The translations under genes and the position numbers were made by a program. The notes under the pieces are model-generated. The model saw nothing but the letters and a program-made list of their open reading frames with translations. It searched no databases and was not told the origin of the DNA. Shown here one piece after another: positions 9,457-18,077 of a stretch of 64,000 nt of DNA. Within the stretch, counting starts at the first letter, position 1; every line of letters starts with the position of its first letter. The DNA comes from Streptomyces sp. V3I7 (GTDB lineage Bacteria > Actinomycetota > Actinomycetes > Streptomycetales > Streptomycetaceae): positions 1,529,001 to 1,593,000 of the forward strand of contig NZ_JAUSZK010000001.1 of assembly GCF_030817495.1 (NCBI RefSeq), written 5' to 3'.

Positions 9457-10472
9457 AGACCGATCTCACGGACACCACCGCGAGCAAGATAAACAAGGCG
9501 CTCGTGGAGGGCCGGCGCGCCATCGGCACCCCGGCCGTCGGCATGGTCCTGACCCTCGTCATCGTCACCGACGAGGAGAACGCCTACGACGCGCTGAAGG
9601 CCGCCAACGAGGCCTCGCGCGAGCACCCCTCGCGCACCCTCGTGGTCATCAAGCGCGTCTCCCGCTCGCCCCGCGCCCGCACGGCCTCGCGCCTGGACGC
9701 GGAGGTGCGGCTCGGCATGGAGGCGGGCACCGGCGAGACGGTGATCCTCCGGCTGTACGGCGCGGTCGCCGACCACGCCCAGTCGGTGGTCCTGCCGCTG
9801 CTGCTGCCGGACGCGCCGGTCGTCGTCTGGTGGGCGGTCAACGCCCCGCTGGATCCGGCCGGCGACCCGCTCGGCGCGCTGGCCCAGCGCCGGGTGACCG
9901 ACACCTACTCCGCCGAGGCCCCGCTGCGCGAGCTCAGCGCCCGCGCCGAGGCCTACACGCCCGGGGACACGGACCTGTCGTGGACCCGCATCACGCCCTG
10001 GCGTTCGATGCTGGCCGCGGCGCTGGACCAGGTCGACTGCGAGGTGCGGGCCGCCGAGGTGGAGGGCGAGGAGTTCAATCCGAGCTGCGAGCTGCTGGCG
10101 ATGTGGCTCGCGGACCGGCTGGACGTGCCCGTCAAGCGCTCGCTGTCCGCCGGCCCCGGCCTCACGGCCGTCCGGCTGGACACCAACTGCGGGCCGATCG
10201 CCCTGGACCGCGCGGACGGTTCGCTGGCCACGCTGTCCATCGCGGACCAGCCGGACCGTGCGGTGGCGCTGAAGCGGCGCGAGACGTCCGAGCTGATCGC
10301 GGAGGAGCTGCGGCGGCTGGACCCGGACGACACGTACGCCGCGGCGCTGCGGTTCGGGCTGAACCGGCTGTCGGGTACGTCCGAGACGCCCGAGCCCGCG
10401 ACGGAGCAGCCCGCGCCCGCGAAGAGGACGGCCGCCAGGAAGGCCCCGACGAGGAAGGCGGCGGCGAAGTGA
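9453..10472 (+). CDS. opcA: Glucose-6-phosphate dehydrogenase assembly protein OpcA
   Basis: Activator and assembly factor of Zwf in cyanobacteria and actinobacteria; 339 residues from ATG 9453, which overlaps the zwf stop by 4 bases (ATGA). Family features include VTDEENAYDALKAANEASR near the start, PDAPVVVWWAVNAP in the middle and WTRITPWRSMLAAALD. The last 20 residues form a lysine/arginine/alanine tail (AKRTAARKAPTRKAAAK), which is probably disordered and positively charged. The 3' end overlaps pgl by 4 bases. Confidence 0.94.
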   Translation: MKTDLTDTTASKINKALVEGRRAIGTPAVGMVLTLVIVTDEENAYDALKAANEASREHPSRTLVVIKRVSRSPRARTASRLDAEVRLGMEAGTGETVILRLYGAVADHAQSVVLPLLLPDAPVVVWWAVNAPLDPAGDPLGALAQRRVTDTYSAEAPLRELSARAEAYTPGDTDLSWTRITPWRSMLAAALDQVDCEVRAAEVEGEEFNPSCELLAMWLADRLDVPVKRSLSAGPGLTAVRLDTNCGPIALDRADGSLATLSIADQPDRAVALKRRETSELIAEELRRLDPDDTYAAALRFGLNRLSGTSETPEPATEQPAPAKRTAARKAPTRKAAAK

Positions 10473-11251
10473 GCACCCCGCAGCTGGTCGTGCACCGCGA
10501 CAAGGAGCTGATGGCGCAGGCCGCCGCGGCCCGGCTGATCACCAAGATCGTGGACGCGCAGTCCTCGCGCGGCTCCGCGTCGGTGGTGCTCACCGGCGGC
10601 CGCAACGGCAACGGCCTGCTGGCCGCGCTGGCGGCGGCGCCCGCACGGGACGCCGTCGACTGGGGCCGGCTGGACCTGTGGTGGGGTGACGAGCGGTTCC
10701 TGCCCGAGGGCGACCCCGAGCGCAACTACACCCAGGCGCGCGAGGCCCTGCTCGACGCCGTACCGCTGGACCCCAAGCGCGTGCACCCGATGCCCGCGTC
10801 GGACGGTCCGTACGGCAGTGACGTGGACGCGGCGGCCGAGGCGTACGCCGAGGAGCTGGCCCGGGCGGCCGGTCCGGAGAACCACGGCAGCGTGCCCGTC
10901 TTCGACGTGCTGCTGCTGGGCGTCGGCCCGGACACGCACGTGGCCTCGCTCTTCCCCGAGCTGCCCGGCGTCCGGGAGACCGAGCGCACGGTGATCGGGG
11001 TGCACGGCGCGCCGAAGCCCCCGCCGACCCGGATCTCGCTGACCCTTCCGGCGATCCGCGCGGCCCGCGAGGTGTGGCTGCTGGCGGCCGGCGAGGACAA
11101 GGCGCAGGCCGTGGCGATGGCCCTGTCAGGCACGGGCGAGATCCAGGCCCCGGCGGCGGGAGCGCGGGGCCGCTCGCGCACGCTGTGGCTGCTGGACTCG
11201 GCGGCGGCCTCCCAGCTGCCGCGGTCGCTGTACCCCCCGGCGTCCCCGTGA
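10469..11251 (+). CDS. pgl: 6-phosphogluconolactonase
   Basis: Hydrolyses 6-phosphogluconolactone, the product of Zwf. The 260-residue length is normal for the DevB/Pgl family. Motifs seen: VVLTGGRNGNGLLAAL near residue 35, LWWGDERFLP near 73, NYTQAREALLD, and LLLGVGPDTHVASLFP near 150, where most relatives read GxGxDGHxASLFP; here Thr stands for Gly. The start is GTG 10469, overlapping the opcA stop (GTGA), so the longer upstream frame extension is rejected. Last gene of the pentose phosphate operon; a terminator follows. Confidence 0.95.
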   Translation: MSTPQLVVHRDKELMAQAAAARLITKIVDAQSSRGSASVVLTGGRNGNGLLAALAAAPARDAVDWGRLDLWWGDERFLPEGDPERNYTQAREALLDAVPLDPKRVHPMPASDGPYGSDVDAAAEAYAEELARAAGPENHGSVPVFDVLLLGVGPDTHVASLFPELPGVRETERTVIGVHGAPKPPPTRISLTLPAIRAAREVWLLAAGEDKAQAVAMALSGTGEIQAPAAGARGRSRTLWLLDSAAASQLPRSLYPPASP

Positions 11252-11265
11252 CCGGGTGACACGGA

Positions 11266-11306
11266 CGGAGGGGCGGCGCAGATTCCCTGCGCCGCCCTCC
11301 GCTTTT
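11266..11306 (+). terminator. Terminator of the pentose phosphate operon
   Basis: A long GC stem formed by CGGAGGGGCGGCGCAG and CTGCGCCGCCCTCCG with a one-base bulge and a short loop ATTCC, followed by CTTTT. It lies 15 bases after the pgl stop, between convergent pgl and the ABC permease gene, and could serve both strands. Confidence 0.75.
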
Positions 11307-11320
11307 CCGTTGTACGCCGG

Positions 11321-12172
11321 TTACTTCACCGATCCGGCCATCACGCCCTGCACGAAGTGCTTCTGGAACGCGAAGAACACGACCACGGGCACGATCAGCG
11401 ACAGGAACGCGCCCGGCGCCAGCACGTCGACGTTGCTGCCGAACTGCCGGATCTGGGACTGGAGTTCCACGGTGAGCGGCTGGGCGGAGCTGTCGGCGAA
11501 GAGCAGCGCGACCAGCATGTCGTTCCACACCCACAGGAACTGGAAGATGGCGAGGCTGGCGATGGCCGGCCGGCCGATGGGCAGCACGAGGCGGGTGAAG
11601 ATGCGCCACTCGGTGCCGCCGTCCATGCGGGCCGCCTCCAGCATCTCCTGCGGTATCTCGGCGAAGTAGTTCCGGAGCAGGAACACCGCGAACGGCAGTC
11701 CGTACGCCACATGGAAGAGGATGACGCCGGGGATGGTGCCGAACAGGCCGAGCTGTCCGAAGAGTTGGGCGACCGGCAGCAGGCCGATCTGCACCGGCAC
11801 CACCAACAGGGCGACCACCAGCAGGAAGACGGGTTCGCGGCCAGGGAAGTCCAGCCACGCGAAGGCGTATCCGGCGAGCGCGGCGATGACGACGACCAGG
11901 GTCGTGGCCGGCACCGAGATCAGCACCGTGTTCCAGAACGCCTGCGTCATCCCGGCGTTCTTCAGCAGCGCCGTGTAGTTGTCGAGGGACAGCTGCCCGG
12001 GGGTGGCCAGCGCCGTCCACCAGCCGCCCTTGGCCGCGTCCTGCGCGGAGCGCAGGGAGGAGACGAACAGCCCGGCCAGCGGGGTGAGCCAGACGAGCCC
12101 GATCACCACGAGGAACGCCTGGACCAGCGAGCTGCCCAGACCGCGCCGGACCGTGTGCATCGCCGCGCTCAT
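11321..12172 (-). CDS. Carbohydrate ABC transporter permease (MalG type)
   Basis: Inner-membrane permease of 283 residues, probably for alpha-glucosides. About six hydrophobic segments are visible, beginning with LVQAFLVVIGLVWLTPLAGL. The cytoplasmic EAA loop that docks the ATPase is EAARMDGGTEWRIFTR, as in CUT1 sugar importers. The ATG at 12172 overlaps the stop of the upstream permease by 4 bases. Last gene of the GH13-binding protein-permease-permease operon. No ATPase is encoded in the cluster, so it probably borrows a shared MsiK-type ATPase, as is known for Streptomyces sugar importers. Confidence 0.9.
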   Translation of the reverse strand: MSAAMHTVRRGLGSSLVQAFLVVIGLVWLTPLAGLFVSSLRSAQDAAKGGWWTALATPGQLSLDNYTALLKNAGMTQAFWNTVLISVPATTLVVVIAALAGYAFAWLDFPGREPVFLLVVALLVVPVQIGLLPVAQLFGQLGLFGTIPGVILFHVAYGLPFAVFLLRNYFAEIPQEMLEAARMDGGTEWRIFTRLVLPIGRPAIASLAIFQFLWVWNDMLVALLFADSSAQPLTVELQSQIRQFGSNVDVLAPGAFLSLIVPVVVFFAFQKHFVQGVMAGSVK

Positions 12173-13527
12173 CGCTGACTCCTTCGGAAGCGGCGGACGT
12201 TGAAGACCATCGCGGGGACGACCAGGAGCAGGAGCAGCACGCCGAGGGCGCTGCCGAGTCCCTGGTTGTTGCCGCCGCCGAAGGACACCAGCCACATCTG
12301 GGTGGCGAGCACGGTCGCGTCCTCCTGCACGGGCCCCGGCGCGATGATGTAGACGAGGTCGAAGACCTTCATTACGTTGATGACCAGGGTGACGAAGACG
12401 ACCGTCAGCACCGGCGCGAGCAGCGGCACGGTGATCCGCCGGAAGATCTGCCACTCGTTCGCCCCGTCCATCCGCGCCGCCTCCAGCACGTCGCGCGGCA
12501 GCGTGGACAGGCCCGCGCCGATCAGGACCATGGCGAAGCCGGTCCAGATCCACAGGTACGCCCCGATGATCGCCGGGGTGACCAGCGCGGGGCCGAGCCA
12601 GGAGACGCCGTCGTAGGGCTGCGCGAAGTTCGACGCGGGCAGCTTCAGCGTGTACGCGCCGGAGCCGAGGTGCCCGAACCGGAAGGAGCCGTCGGGTGCG
12701 GTGGTCGTGGCGGCGACCGTCTTCCCGTCGCGTACCGCCTCGACCTTCATGCCGGGCAGTCCGCTCTCGCGCGGGTCGACCTTGCCCTGCCGGCCGCCAC
12801 CACCGGGTACGAAGTCCAGGTAGACGACGCCTCGCAGTTCGCCAGGGGTCGCGTTCTGTCCGACGGCGGGGCTGGCGTTCTTGGGCAGGTCGCCCGGCAG
12901 CACGCCGACCATCGGAAGCGCCACGGTGTCACCGGGCGACACGCGCGCACTCGTCCGGTACGAGCCGTCCCGGCCGTGGGTCAGCAGCTCCCGTCCCTCG
13001 CGGCCGCGTGCCGTCGGGTAGGGCGAGGTGCCCTGGAAGGCGTCGTGCACCGAGACCACGGCCGCGTTGAGCACGCCCTTGTGCGGGTCCTCGTCGTAGG
13101 CGAGCCGGAAGACGATGCCGGCGGCGAGGAAGGACACCGCCATGGGCATGAACATCAGCAGCTTGAAGGCGGTGGCCCAGCGGACCTTCTCCACCAGGAC
13201 GGCGAGGATCAGGCCGAGGCCGGTCAGCAGCGCGGGGGCGACGACCACCCAGACGGTGGTGTTGCGGATGGCCTTGAGGGTGGCCGGGTCGCGGAACATC
13301 TCGGCGTAGTTGCCGCCGCCGACGAACCGGGTGCCGGAGGCGTCGAAGAAGCTGCGGCCGACCGAGAACAGCACCGGGTAGACGACGAGCGCGCCGAGCA
13401 GGAGCAGGGCGGGCAGCACGAAGAGCAGGGCGACGGTCCGACCGCGCCGCCGGGCGCGGCGCTTGAGCGCCGCGCCCGGGGCGGTGGGCGCGCTCCCCGT
13501 CTCGTGTGCGAGCGTGGTGGTGGTCAT
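12169..13527 (-). CDS. Carbohydrate ABC transporter permease (MalF type) with inserted extracytoplasmic domain
   Basis: Permease of 452 residues, about 140 longer than usual CUT1 permeases. An N-terminal basic stretch and TM1 (residues 31-55), then TM2 and TM3 to about 145, are followed by an insert of roughly 160 residues (150-310) before the remaining segments and the EAA loop EAARMDGANEWQIFRR. The insert holds a beta-sandwich-like part at about 230-300 (LRGVVYLDFVPG, LPGMKVEAVRDGKTV, APDGSFRFGHLGSGAYTL) resembling SdrD-B/Cna-B or carboxypeptidase-regulatory-like folds. E. coli MalF carries a different periplasmic domain at the same place. It begins 6 bases after the binding-protein gene. 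Confidence 0.9.
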   Translation of the reverse strand: MTTTTLAHETGSAPTAPGAALKRRARRRGRTVALLFVLPALLLLGALVVYPVLFSVGRSFFDASGTRFVGGGNYAEMFRDPATLKAIRNTTVWVVVAPALLTGLGLILAVLVEKVRWATAFKLLMFMPMAVSFLAAGIVFRLAYDEDPHKGVLNAAVVSVHDAFQGTSPYPTARGREGRELLTHGRDGSYRTSARVSPGDTVALPMVGVLPGDLPKNASPAVGQNATPGELRGVVYLDFVPGGGGRQGKVDPRESGLPGMKVEAVRDGKTVAATTTAPDGSFRFGHLGSGAYTLKLPASNFAQPYDGVSWLGPALVTPAIIGAYLWIWTGFAMVLIGAGLSTLPRDVLEAARMDGANEWQIFRRITVPLLAPVLTVVFVTLVINVMKVFDLVYIIAPGPVQEDATVLATQMWLVSFGGGNNQGLGSALGVLLLLLVVPAMVFNVRRFRRSQR

Positions 13528-13533
13528 GGCAGG

Positions 13534-14868
13534 TCAGCCCTTGTAGGCCTTGGCGGCCGCGGCCTCGAGCCTGTCCGCGGTCGCCTTCGGGTTGGAGGGG
13601 TCACGCAGGAAGTCCTGCAGCAGCTTCCACTCGCCGGCGCCCTTCGTGCCGCCGAACGCCGCGGGCGCCTGGTCGGACATGTCGAAGCGGACGGCGTTCT
13701 TGTCACCGGCGGCGACGAGGGACTTGGCGGTGGCGCGGGTGACGTCGTCGCCGTAGGAGGCCATGTCGACCTTCTTGTTCGGCGACAGGAAGCCGCCGGC
13801 CTTCGCCCACACGGCCGCGGCCTCGGGGGTCGCCAGGTACTCCAGGAGCTTCATGCCCGCGTCGGCGTTCTTGCCGGACTTGAGCACGACGGCCGCGTCG
13901 CCGCCGCTGACCACCGGGGCGCTGCCGCCGCCGACCGCCGGGAACGGGAAGAAGTCGGCGTCCTTGCCGACGGTCTTGCCGAACTGGTCGTGGGCGACAC
14001 CGGCGACGAAGTCGCCCTCGTAGACCATGCCGGCCTCGGGCTTGGGGCCGAAGACCTTCTCCACCGAGCCGGGGAAGTCGGTGTTGAGGGCCTCCTTCTG
14101 GCCGCCCGCGACGAGTTGCTTGTCCTTGAAGAGCTTGCCCAGCGTGGTGAGGGCCTTGACGACGCTCGCGTCGGTCCACTTCAGCTTGTGGGCGGCGAGG
14201 GCGTCGTACTTCTCGGGACCGGCCTGGGAGAGGTAGATGTTCTCGAACCAGTCGGTGAGGGTCCAGCCGTCCTGGCCGGCGACCGCGAAGGCGGAGAGGC
14301 CGGAGTCGGAGACGGTGTGACCGGCCTTCAGCATCTCGTCGTACGTCTTCGGCGCCTTGACGCCGGCCTGGGCGAGGGCGTCGGGGCTGTACCAGACGGT
14401 CGACTTGTGGGCGGCCTTGAAGTAGAGGCCGTACAGCGTGCCGTCGACGCTGCCGTACGTCTTCCACACCGGCGCGTAGTCGGCGCTGATGGTCTGGTCG
14501 GTGGTCTTGGACAGCGGCTTGAGCCAGCCCTTCTTGGCGAACTGCTGGAGCACGCCGACCTGCGGGACCATCACGACGTCGGGGGCGTTGCCGCCCTCGA
14601 TCTTGCTGCCGACGACGGTGGAGACGTTGTCGCCGGTGGAGGTGAACTGCGTCTTGGCGCCGGTCTTCTCGGTGAAGGCGTCGAGCACCTTCTGGAAGTT
14701 CTTCTGCTCACTGCCGGACCAGACACCGGCCACGGTGACCGTCTGACCGCTGAGCGCCTTGTCGCCGCCGCCCGCGGCGACCGGGGAACCGCCGCCGCAG
14801 GCCGTCGCGCCGAGAGCAAGGGCGAGGGTCGTGCAGCCGGTGAGGAGGGTGGTACGTCGTCGCATCAT
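13534..14868 (-). CDS. Sugar ABC transporter substrate-binding lipoprotein
   Basis: Exported binding protein of 444 residues for the adjacent CUT1 permeases, probably recognising alpha-glucosides. The N-terminus has a basic start MMRRR, a hydrophobic core and the lipobox LGATAC with cysteine at about residue 24, so it should be a membrane-anchored lipoprotein. Family features include TVAGVWSGSEQKNFQKVLDAF, PDVVMVPQVGVLQQFAKKGW and YGLYFKAAHKSTVWYSPDAL. The ATG at 14868 has AAGGAAC upstream at good spacing; a second ATG follows directly. It lies 41 bases after the GH13 gene and 6 before the MalF-type gene. Confidence 0.92.
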   Translation of the reverse strand: MMRRRTTLLTGCTTLALALGATACGGGSPVAAGGGDKALSGQTVTVAGVWSGSEQKNFQKVLDAFTEKTGAKTQFTSTGDNVSTVVGSKIEGGNAPDVVMVPQVGVLQQFAKKGWLKPLSKTTDQTISADYAPVWKTYGSVDGTLYGLYFKAAHKSTVWYSPDALAQAGVKAPKTYDEMLKAGHTVSDSGLSAFAVAGQDGWTLTDWFENIYLSQAGPEKYDALAAHKLKWTDASVVKALTTLGKLFKDKQLVAGGQKEALNTDFPGSVEKVFGPKPEAGMVYEGDFVAGVAHDQFGKTVGKDADFFPFPAVGGGSAPVVSGGDAAVVLKSGKNADAGMKLLEYLATPEAAAVWAKAGGFLSPNKKVDMASYGDDVTRATAKSLVAAGDKNAVRFDMSDQAPAAFGGTKGAGEWKLLQDFLRDPSNPKATADRLEAAAAKAYKG

Positions 14869-14909
14869 CGTTGATGTTCCTTCGTGGTGTGGGGAGTTGA
14901 CGGAGACGG

Positions 14910-16547
14910 TCAGAGGTCGGCGAGCCACCAGGCGGCGGTGGCGCCGGGCAGTTCCCCGGCCGGGCACGGCCCGCTGGCGAGCAGGGGGGTGCCGGGGACG
15001 GGCGCGGTGGCGGGGGCCGTACCGAAGTTGACGGCACAGACCAGGCCGTCGCCGCGGACGAAGGCGAGGACGTCGGGCTCGCTGTCCAGCCAGCGCAGCG
15101 TCCCCTCGCCCAGCTGGGGCAGGGAGCCACGCAGCTGGAGGGCGTCGCGGTACATGTGCCAGAAGGAGCGGGTGTCGGCGAGGGCACGCTCGGTGGCGTA
15201 CTCGGCGAACCACTCGGGCTGCGGCAGCCACGTCCTGACGCCGTCGCCCCCGGTGGTGAAGCCGAACGGGGAGGCCTGTCCCGACCAGGGCAGCGGCACC
15301 CGGCAGCCGTCGCGGACGTGCATACGGCTTCCGGTGCGGTGGAAGATCGGGTCGGTGAGGACGTCGTCGGGCAGGTCGACGACCTCGGGCAGGCCGAGCT
15401 CCTCGCCCTGGTAGACGTACGCGGCACCGGGCAGCGCCAGCATCAGCAGCGCGGCGGCGCGGGCGCGGGCGGCGCCGAGGCCGCTGCCCTCGGGGGCGGC
15501 CTCGCCGTAGCGGGTGACGGTGCGGACCTGGTCGTGGTTGTTGAGGACCCAGGTGACGGTGGAGCCGGTGCCGGCGATGTCGGCCATGGCCTCGGAGACG
15601 ACCTTGCGGAAGGCGTCGGCGTCCCAGGGGGTGCGGAGCAGGTCGAAGAAGAAGGCCTGGTGGAGCTCGTCGGAGCGGACGTACTCGGCGTGCTCGCGGG
15701 CGGTCGGCACGGAGACCTCGCCGACCAGGAGCCGCTCGCGGCCGTCGCGTGCGGTGTACTCCTCGCACACCGCGCGCCAGTGCCGCCACACGTCGTGCAC
15801 CTCGGGCTGGTTCCAGGCGAGCTGGTTGATCGCGTCGCGGGTGCGGTAGTCGGCCTCCGGGTCGTCGGAGTCCGGCAGTTCGGGGTGCTTGTAGAGGCCG
15901 GCGGCGACGTCGATACGGAAGCCGTCGACGCCCCGGTCCAGCCAGAAGCGCAGGACGCGGTCGAACTCGGCGGCGATCTCCGGGTTGCGCCAGTTCCAGT
16001 CGGGCTGCTCCGGCGTGAACATGTGCAGGTACCACTGGCCGGGGCGGCCGTCCGCCTCGGTGACCCGGCTCCAGGCCGGACCGCCGAACATGGCGTGCCA
16101 GTTGTTGGGCGGCTCCTCGCCGTCCACGCCGCGGCCCTCGGCGAAGTGGAAGCGGGCGCGGGCCTCGGAGCCCGGCTCGGCGGCCAACGCCTCACGGAAC
16201 CACGCGTGCTCGCTGGAGCAGTGGTTGGGAACGATGTCCAGGAGCACCTTGATGCCGAGCCGCCGTGCTGCCGCCATCAGCAGGTCGAACTCGGCGAGGT
16301 CGCCGAAGACCGGGTCGACGTCGCAGTAGTCGGCGACGTCGTAGCCGTGGTCGTGCTGGGGCGAGGGGAAGAAGGGGCTCAGCCAGATGCCGTCGACGCC
16401 GAGCTTCTTCAGGTACGGCAGCCCGGCCCGTACGCCGGCGAGATCGCCGATGCCGTCGCCGGTGCTGTCCAGGAAGCTGCGGACGTACACCTGGTAGATC
16501 ACTGCGTCGCGCCACCAGTGGTGGGTGCGGACGTGCTGGAGACTCAC
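14910..16547 (-). CDS. aglA: Alpha-glucosidase, GH13 family
   Basis: Intracellular retaining glycoside hydrolase, about 545 residues, probably splitting oligosaccharides brought in by the adjacent ABC system. It opens with WWRDAVIYQVYVRSF. The four conserved GH13 regions are present: DIVPNH, GFRIDVAAG (nucleophile Asp), LLVGEVS (acid/base Glu) and VLNNHDQ. QPDWNW is typical of oligo-1,6-/alpha-glucosidases rather than amylases. No signal peptide. I place the start at GTG 16547, because the in-frame ATG at 16586 sits inside a likely -10 box; 16586 remains possible. The symbol is by analogy; trehalose or isomaltose specificity cannot be excluded. Confidence 0.88.
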   Translation of the reverse strand: MSLQHVRTHHWWRDAVIYQVYVRSFLDSTGDGIGDLAGVRAGLPYLKKLGVDGIWLSPFFPSPQHDHGYDVADYCDVDPVFGDLAEFDLLMAAARRLGIKVLLDIVPNHCSSEHAWFREALAAEPGSEARARFHFAEGRGVDGEEPPNNWHAMFGGPAWSRVTEADGRPGQWYLHMFTPEQPDWNWRNPEIAAEFDRVLRFWLDRGVDGFRIDVAAGLYKHPELPDSDDPEADYRTRDAINQLAWNQPEVHDVWRHWRAVCEEYTARDGRERLLVGEVSVPTAREHAEYVRSDELHQAFFFDLLRTPWDADAFRKVVSEAMADIAGTGSTVTWVLNNHDQVRTVTRYGEAAPEGSGLGAARARAAALLMLALPGAAYVYQGEELGLPEVVDLPDDVLTDPIFHRTGSRMHVRDGCRVPLPWSGQASPFGFTTGGDGVRTWLPQPEWFAEYATERALADTRSFWHMYRDALQLRGSLPQLGEGTLRWLDSEPDVLAFVRGDGLVCAVNFGTAPATAPVPGTPLLASGPCPAGELPGATAAWWLADL

Positions 16548-16584
16548 CCCGAGGACCTGTCTGTCGTGCCGACGTAATGCCTGC

Positions 16585-16615
16585 ATGTTAAGTAGCGGTG
16601 TCGCGCAGGTGTCAA
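16585..16615 (-). promoter_or_regulatory. Putative promoter of the alpha-glucoside operon
   Basis: On the minus strand, a consensus -35 TTGACA (16610-16615) is followed after 19 bases by TAACAT (16585-16590). Spacing is a little long. If used, transcription starts near 16578, downstream of the ATG at 16586, favouring the GTG at 16547 as the GH13 start. Confidence 0.45.
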
Positions 16616-16698
16616 CGAACATCGGGGAGCCGACGGGCAGTTGAGCTACTCAAAAACGGACGTATCACCTCGACCTGGCAACAAATGAGATGCCCGCG

Positions 16699-16713
16699 TT
16701 ACCTAACAGGTAA
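16699..16713. promoter_or_regulatory. Perfect palindrome upstream of the alpha-glucoside operon
   Basis: TTACCT-AAC-AGGTAA, six-base perfect arms with a three-base centre, about 85 bases upstream of the likely -35. It lies 33 bases past the stop of the orphan binding-protein gene. Candidate operator for an unlinked sugar regulator; no regulator gene is in the cluster. Confidence 0.4.
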
Positions 16714-16746
16714 ATAGGCGTGTCGAGGGGGGCGCCTACCGGCCGG

Positions 16747-18018
16747 CTACCGGTGGGAGACGGCGGCGAGCTCGCGGGCCAGCCGCCGTACCGCGCTGCC
16801 CGGCGTCTGCCGCCCGGTGAGCGCGTCGTGCACGACCGCCTGCACCACCAGGCTGACCTGGTCGTAGTGCGGGCTCTTGGGGCGCGGGACGGCCGACAGC
16901 ACGCTCTGCCGCAGGGTCGGCAGATACGGGAACTTCCGTACCAGGGACGGGTCGTCGTAGAGCGAGGCGCGCACGGGCGGCAGCGCGCCCCGCGTGAGGA
17001 CCTCGCGCTGGACGCGCTCACCGGTGAGGTACGCGATCAGGCGGGCGGCGGAGTCGGGGTGCCGCGCGTGCGTGGTGACGGCCAGGCTGGAGCCGCCGAG
17101 AACGCTGGTGCCCGGCCCGTCCGGTCCCGGCAGCGGTACGGCGCCGACCTTCCCGGCGACCTTGGAGCCCGGGGCGGACGCGGCGACGTACGCGTACGGC
17201 CAGTTGCGCAGGAAGAGCAGCCGGCCGTCCTGGAAGGCCCGCCTGGACTCCTCCTCCTTGTACGTCAGCGCCCGCTTCGGGATCCAGCCCTCGCGCACCC
17301 CGCGCGCGAGGAACCCGATGCCCTCGCGGGCCGCCGCCGAGTTCACGGTGACGCGGGCGCCCTCGTCGCCGAGGATGGAGCCGCCCGCCGAGTACACGGC
17401 CTCGGCCGCGTTCACGGTGAGGCCCTCGTAGGGCAGGAACTGGCCCGCGTAGCCGTCGAGTCCGTGCCGGGGCGCGATGGTCCGGGCGTCGTGGGCGAGT
17501 TCGGCCCAGGTGCGCGGCGCCGGCACGCCTTCCGCGGCGAGGACGTCCTTGCGGTACAGCAGCAGACCGGCGTTGGTGACGTACGGCACAGCGTAGAGCC
17601 GGCCGTCGTAGGTGGCCGTGTCGACGACCGGCGGCAGGAAGGACTTCAGCGGGAAGCGTCCGGGCGGCAGCGGGCGGATCCAGCCGGCCGCCGCGAACTC
17701 CGAGGTCCAGTTGACGTCGATGTTGAGGACGTCGAACCGGCCGCGGTCGCCGCCGCGCAGGTCGGTCGTCATCTGCGCGTGTGTCTCGTCGGCGGAGTCC
17801 GGCAGTTCGACGAGGGTGACCCGCTCGCCGGGGTGGGTGCGGTTCCAGCCGTCGAGCAACGGGCCGAGGTAGCCGGTGAGATCCCCGGCGGTGGCCAGGG
17901 TGAGCGGCCCGCGGCCGCCCCCGGCCGCCTCGTCGGCCCGGGCGCCCGAGGCGACGTACCCGGTCAGAACCACGGCCAGGACGAGAAGGCCCCTACCGGC
18001 GGCACGGATCCACCGCAT
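16747..18018 (-). CDS. Extracellular solute-binding protein, no lipobox
   Basis: Family-1-type solute-binding protein of 423 residues. The N-terminus (MRWIRAAGRG then a hydrophobic core and SGARA-DE) is a Sec signal with a probable signal-peptidase I site; unlike most Gram-positive binding proteins there is no cysteine for lipid anchoring. Core features: VTLVELPDSADETHAQMTTDL, FDVLNIDVNWTSEFAAAGW, RLYAVPYVTNAGLLLYRKDV and a C-terminal TLRQSVLSAVPRPKSPHYDQ segment like trehalose/maltose-binding proteins. ATG 18018 follows GGGAGGAA. No permease accompanies it; the sugar operon lies downstream on the same strand but has its own binding protein. Divergent from the PadR gene. Confidence 0.85.
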   Translation of the reverse strand: MRWIRAAGRGLLVLAVVLTGYVASGARADEAAGGGRGPLTLATAGDLTGYLGPLLDGWNRTHPGERVTLVELPDSADETHAQMTTDLRGGDRGRFDVLNIDVNWTSEFAAAGWIRPLPPGRFPLKSFLPPVVDTATYDGRLYAVPYVTNAGLLLYRKDVLAAEGVPAPRTWAELAHDARTIAPRHGLDGYAGQFLPYEGLTVNAAEAVYSAGGSILGDEGARVTVNSAAAREGIGFLARGVREGWIPKRALTYKEEESRRAFQDGRLLFLRNWPYAYVAASAPGSKVAGKVGAVPLPGPDGPGTSVLGGSSLAVTTHARHPDSAARLIAYLTGERVQREVLTRGALPPVRASLYDDPSLVRKFPYLPTLRQSVLSAVPRPKSPHYDQVSLVVQAVVHDALTGRQTPGSAVRRLARELAAVSHR

Positions 18019-18077
18019 AGGTTCCTCCCGTACAGCGGCGCACTCCGGGCACCGTTGCCCGGGATCAGAGGCAATCT

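Noticed and set aside
12670..14874. Plus-strand open frame of about 730 codons
   Set aside because: Low-complexity Gly/Arg/Val product, exactly antisense to the binding-protein and permease genes, whose motifs are clear.
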